From contig JAHJRB010000087.1 of NCBI GenBank assembly GCA_018831025.1, forward strand, positions 1-6,946: a DNA stretch of 6,946 nucleotides, given 5' to 3'. Below are positions 5,895 to 6,946 of this stretch, one piece after another. The DNA is from Nanobdellota archaeon (GTDB lineage: Archaea > Nanobdellota > Nanobdellia > SCGC-AAA011-G17 > ARS1403). The number at the start of each line of letters is the position of its first letter. Position 1 is the first letter of the stretch. Made by a program: the position numbers and the translations under genes. Below the pieces are notes generated by a model. The model saw only the letters and a list, made by a program, of their open reading frames with translations. It did no database searches and was not told the origin of the DNA.

Positions 5895-5897
5895 CAT

Positions 5898-6130
5898 ACC
5901 ACCTTTTATCTATTAGATCATTTTTAATGTTTATATATCTTATGTTGTAAGTAACTAAGACTAATATTTCATAAGACTTTTCTAAGAAAGATTTGTGACT
6001 GGAGTTATATAGACTTTATTTTTCTTAAAAATAACATATTATTTAAAGGCAGATATGTTAATGTCTAGAATGGGGTTTAAATGGGTCTACAGCCCTTGTA
6101 ATGGCTAATTGTTTAAGTATTAAAAAATAA
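5898..6130. other. Gene-poor intergenic stretch
   Basis: No convincing gene is visible on either strand. It contains a minus-strand TATA-like site (5930-5938) and a 17-codon plus-strand frame at 6056-6109 that reads MLMSRMGFKWVYSPCNG. That frame has no Shine-Dalgarno, only a weak A/T box about 27 nt upstream. The segment at 6070-6100 is locally GC-richer than its surroundings, with a weak AGCC/GGCT stem at 6091-6106, but shows no tRNA, C/D-box or H/ACA features. A small RNA or gene remnant is possible but unsupported. Confidence 0.3.
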
Positions 6131-6134
6131 GAGT

Positions 6135-6144
6135 ATTTATAAAG
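6135..6144 (+). promoter_or_regulatory. TATA box of the zinc-ribbon / cold-shock operon
   Basis: ATTTATAAAG is a near-consensus archaeal TATA box centred 25 nt before the ATG at 6165. Transcription should start at or next to that ATG, giving a leaderless first gene. The run CCCCTTTTTTT lies between the box and the start. Confidence 0.6.
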
Positions 6145-6164
6145 GCATTTCCCCTTTTTTTAGT

Positions 6165-6284
6165 ATGGTAGATTATAACTTGGTAAAGGACTGTTTTATG
6201 TGTAGAGTAAAATTTACTGTTCCTAAAAGTGAATTTAAAAGAGTTTACTGTAAGGCTTGCCAGGTTAAAATCAACAAAAGATAA
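6165..6284 (+). CDS. Zinc-ribbon microprotein (39 residues)
   Basis: This frame encodes 39 residues with two CxxC knuckles, Cys10-Cys13 (CFMC) and Cys29-Cys32 (CKAC). They are separated by 15 residues, the spacing of a small treble-clef or rubredoxin-like zinc ribbon. The rest is basic (KSEFKR, KINKR), which would suit nucleic-acid or ribosome contact. The start is supported by the TATA box at 6135-6144 with leaderless spacing. The stop lies 21 nt before the cold-shock gene, with no promoter between them, so the two are probably co-transcribed. That association suggests a role in RNA binding or translation, but this is inference. No named family is recognised. Confidence 0.7.
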   Translation: MVDYNLVKDCFMCRVKFTVPKSEFKRVYCKACQVKINKR

Positions 6285-6287
6285 TTA

Positions 6288-6295
6288 GAGGGAGG
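6288..6295 (+). promoter_or_regulatory. Shine-Dalgarno of the cold-shock gene
   Basis: GAGGGAGG lies 10 nt before the ATG at 6306. The second gene of this operon therefore uses a Shine-Dalgarno while the first appears leaderless, a common archaeal arrangement. Confidence 0.65.
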
Positions 6296-6305
6296 AAATA
6301 AACGA

Positions 6306-6584
6306 ATGAAAGGCACTGTAAAATTTTTCAACGAAATGAAAGGTTTTGGATTTATAGCTGGAGAAGATGGAAAAGAATATTTTGTTCATCAAACTGCTTT
6401 GAGAGAAGGAGTTAGATTAAATGAAAACGATTCAGTTACATTTGATGTAGAGGAAGGCGATAGAGGTCCAAAAGCAACTAATGTTGAATTAGCATCTTCA
6501 GAAGAAAGTTCAGAAGAAAGTTCAGAAGAAAGTTCAGAAGAAGAAGCACAAGAAGAAAATAGCAAAGAAGAAGTTTCAGAATAA
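6306..6584 (+). CDS. Cold-shock-domain protein with acidic SSEE-repeat tail
   Basis: This 92-residue protein has a complete cold-shock domain at 1-62. It opens MKGTVKFFNEMKGFGFI, carrying RNP1 as KGFGFI (12-17), and has RNP2 as YFVHQ (25-29). Such OB-fold proteins bind single-stranded RNA or DNA and act as RNA chaperones. After the domain comes an unusual tail (63-92) of almost only Ser and Glu, including four copies of SSEE (64-79). It is strongly acidic, surely disordered, and absent from ordinary CspA-type proteins of about 67 residues. The tail may modulate nucleic-acid affinity or mimic nucleic acid. The gene follows a zinc-ribbon microgene by 21 nt and has its own GGAGG site. A T-rich terminator follows it. 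Confidence 0.92.
   Translation: MKGTVKFFNEMKGFGFIAGEDGKEYFVHQTALREGVRLNENDSVTFDVEEGDRGPKATNVELASSEESSEESSEESSEEEAQEENSKEEVSE
6497..6544 (+). repeat. 12-bp tandem repeat inside the cold-shock gene
   Basis: TTCAGAAGAAAG occurs three times exactly (6497-6508, 6509-6520, 6521-6532). A fourth copy (6533-6544) differs at its last base. Each unit adds SSEE to the protein without shifting the frame. Confidence 0.9.
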
Positions 6585-6607
6585 GCATATATTTCTTGTT
6601 TAGAACA

Positions 6608-6632
6608 TTTTTTTTATTATTTTTTTATTTTT
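6608..6632 (+). terminator. T-rich terminator after the cold-shock gene
   Basis: Runs of eight, seven and five T, broken by single or paired A-containing steps, begin 24 nt after the stop codon. No stable hairpin precedes them, as is normal for archaeal intrinsic termination. Confidence 0.6.
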
Positions 6633-6691
6633 GTTAGATGGAGTGCTAGGGAATTAGATATTTAATAAAAAGCTTTAAAATTTCAGTAAAG

Positions 6692-6700
6692 AATATAAAT
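6692..6700 (+). promoter_or_regulatory. TATA box of the transporter gene
   Basis: AATATAAAT is centred 27 nt before the ATG at 6723, again a leaderless spacing. A second A/T box at 6707-6715 is too close to the start to serve. Confidence 0.5.
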
Positions 6701-6722
6701 ACTTGAATATATAAATTTTTTA

Positions 6723-6946
6723 ATGGATAAAGAATTAAAAATACTTCTTATGACCTCTGCTTTATTTATATTAGCAGGAGGGTTGTTTGGGCCTATTTAT
6801 GCTGTATTTGTTGAAGAAATTGGAGGAGATTTATTAACAGCGGGAGCTGCATATAGTGTTTTTGCTATTGTTACTGGAGGCATAATATTTTTTTTGGCTA
6901 AATGGGAAGACAAAGTAAAACATCAAGAAAAACTAGTTGTTTTTGG
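6723..6946 (+). CDS. Major-facilitator-type transporter, N-terminal part (cut by window end)
   Basis: The first 74 codons are visible and run off the window. MDKELK is a short cytoplasmic start. A first membrane helix follows (about 7-27, ILLMTSALFILAGGLFGPIY), then a loop EEIGGD and a second helix (about 38-57, AGAAYSVFAIVTGGIIFFLA). After that comes KWEDKVKHQEK, which sits where the MFS motif A loop (G-x-L-x-D-R-x-G-R-K/R) between helices 2 and 3 is expected, in a degenerate form. The pattern fits a major facilitator superfamily permease at the inner membrane. The substrate cannot be told from this fragment. The start is supported by the TATA box at leaderless distance, and the terminator at 6608-6632 separates it from the cold-shock gene. 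Confidence 0.75.
   Translation, partial: MDKELKILLMTSALFILAGGLFGPIYAVFVEEIGGDLLTAGAAYSVFAIVTGGIIFFLAKWEDKVKHQEKLVVF

Noticed and set aside
6056..6109. A 17-codon frame as a gene
   Set aside because: It is very short, lacks a ribosome site, and has only a weak A/T box upstream. It was noted only in the intergenic description.
6497..6544. Tandem repeats as a CRISPR array
   Set aside because: The units are 12 bp, contiguous, have no spacers and lie in frame within a gene.

Overview
The window is AT-rich DNA that most resembles a small-genome DPANN archaeon of the Pacearchaeota/Woesearchaeota kind. This placement is inference: no rRNA or ribosomal gene is present. It rests on archaeal TATA boxes 24-27 nt upstream of four start codons (leaderless layout), T-run terminators, four-base ATGA gene overlaps, a short cold-shock-domain protein, and a lone TnpB element.

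Left part (about 30-1310): an IS200/IS605-type element without TnpA. It carries an intact minus-strand tnpB with all RuvC and zinc-ribbon residues, a foldback hairpin at its left end (1259-1301), and three small hairpins at its right end (48-157) where an omega/reRNA is expected. The first 29 bases may be the tail of an upstream gene, so the element may have landed inside an operon.

Middle part (1311-5235): a tightly packed plus-strand operon of three genes, each joined to the next by an ATGA overlap. It holds a GT4 glycosyltransferase fused to a six-hairpin (alpha/alpha) domain, a PIG-L/LmbE-type de-N-acetylase, and a second GT4 glycosyltransferase. Together they look like a module that builds and trims a cell-surface or storage glycan, probably containing mannose-like and N-acetylated sugars. 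The product is not known.

Right part (5236-6946): a small membrane protein whose reading frame runs back to a promoter-proximal ATG (5291) but is broken by one TGA. It is followed by one or two minus-strand microgenes (5705-5897), a roughly 270-nt stretch with no convincing gene, a zinc-ribbon microprotein in a two-gene operon with a cold-shock-domain protein that has an acidic SSEE-repeat tail, and the start of a major-facilitator-type transporter cut by the window end.

The strongest second-look items are the in-frame TGA in the membrane protein, the TnpB/omega-RNA locus sitting directly against the glycan operon, the microgene pair with its own promoter signals, and the zinc-ribbon plus cold-shock pair.
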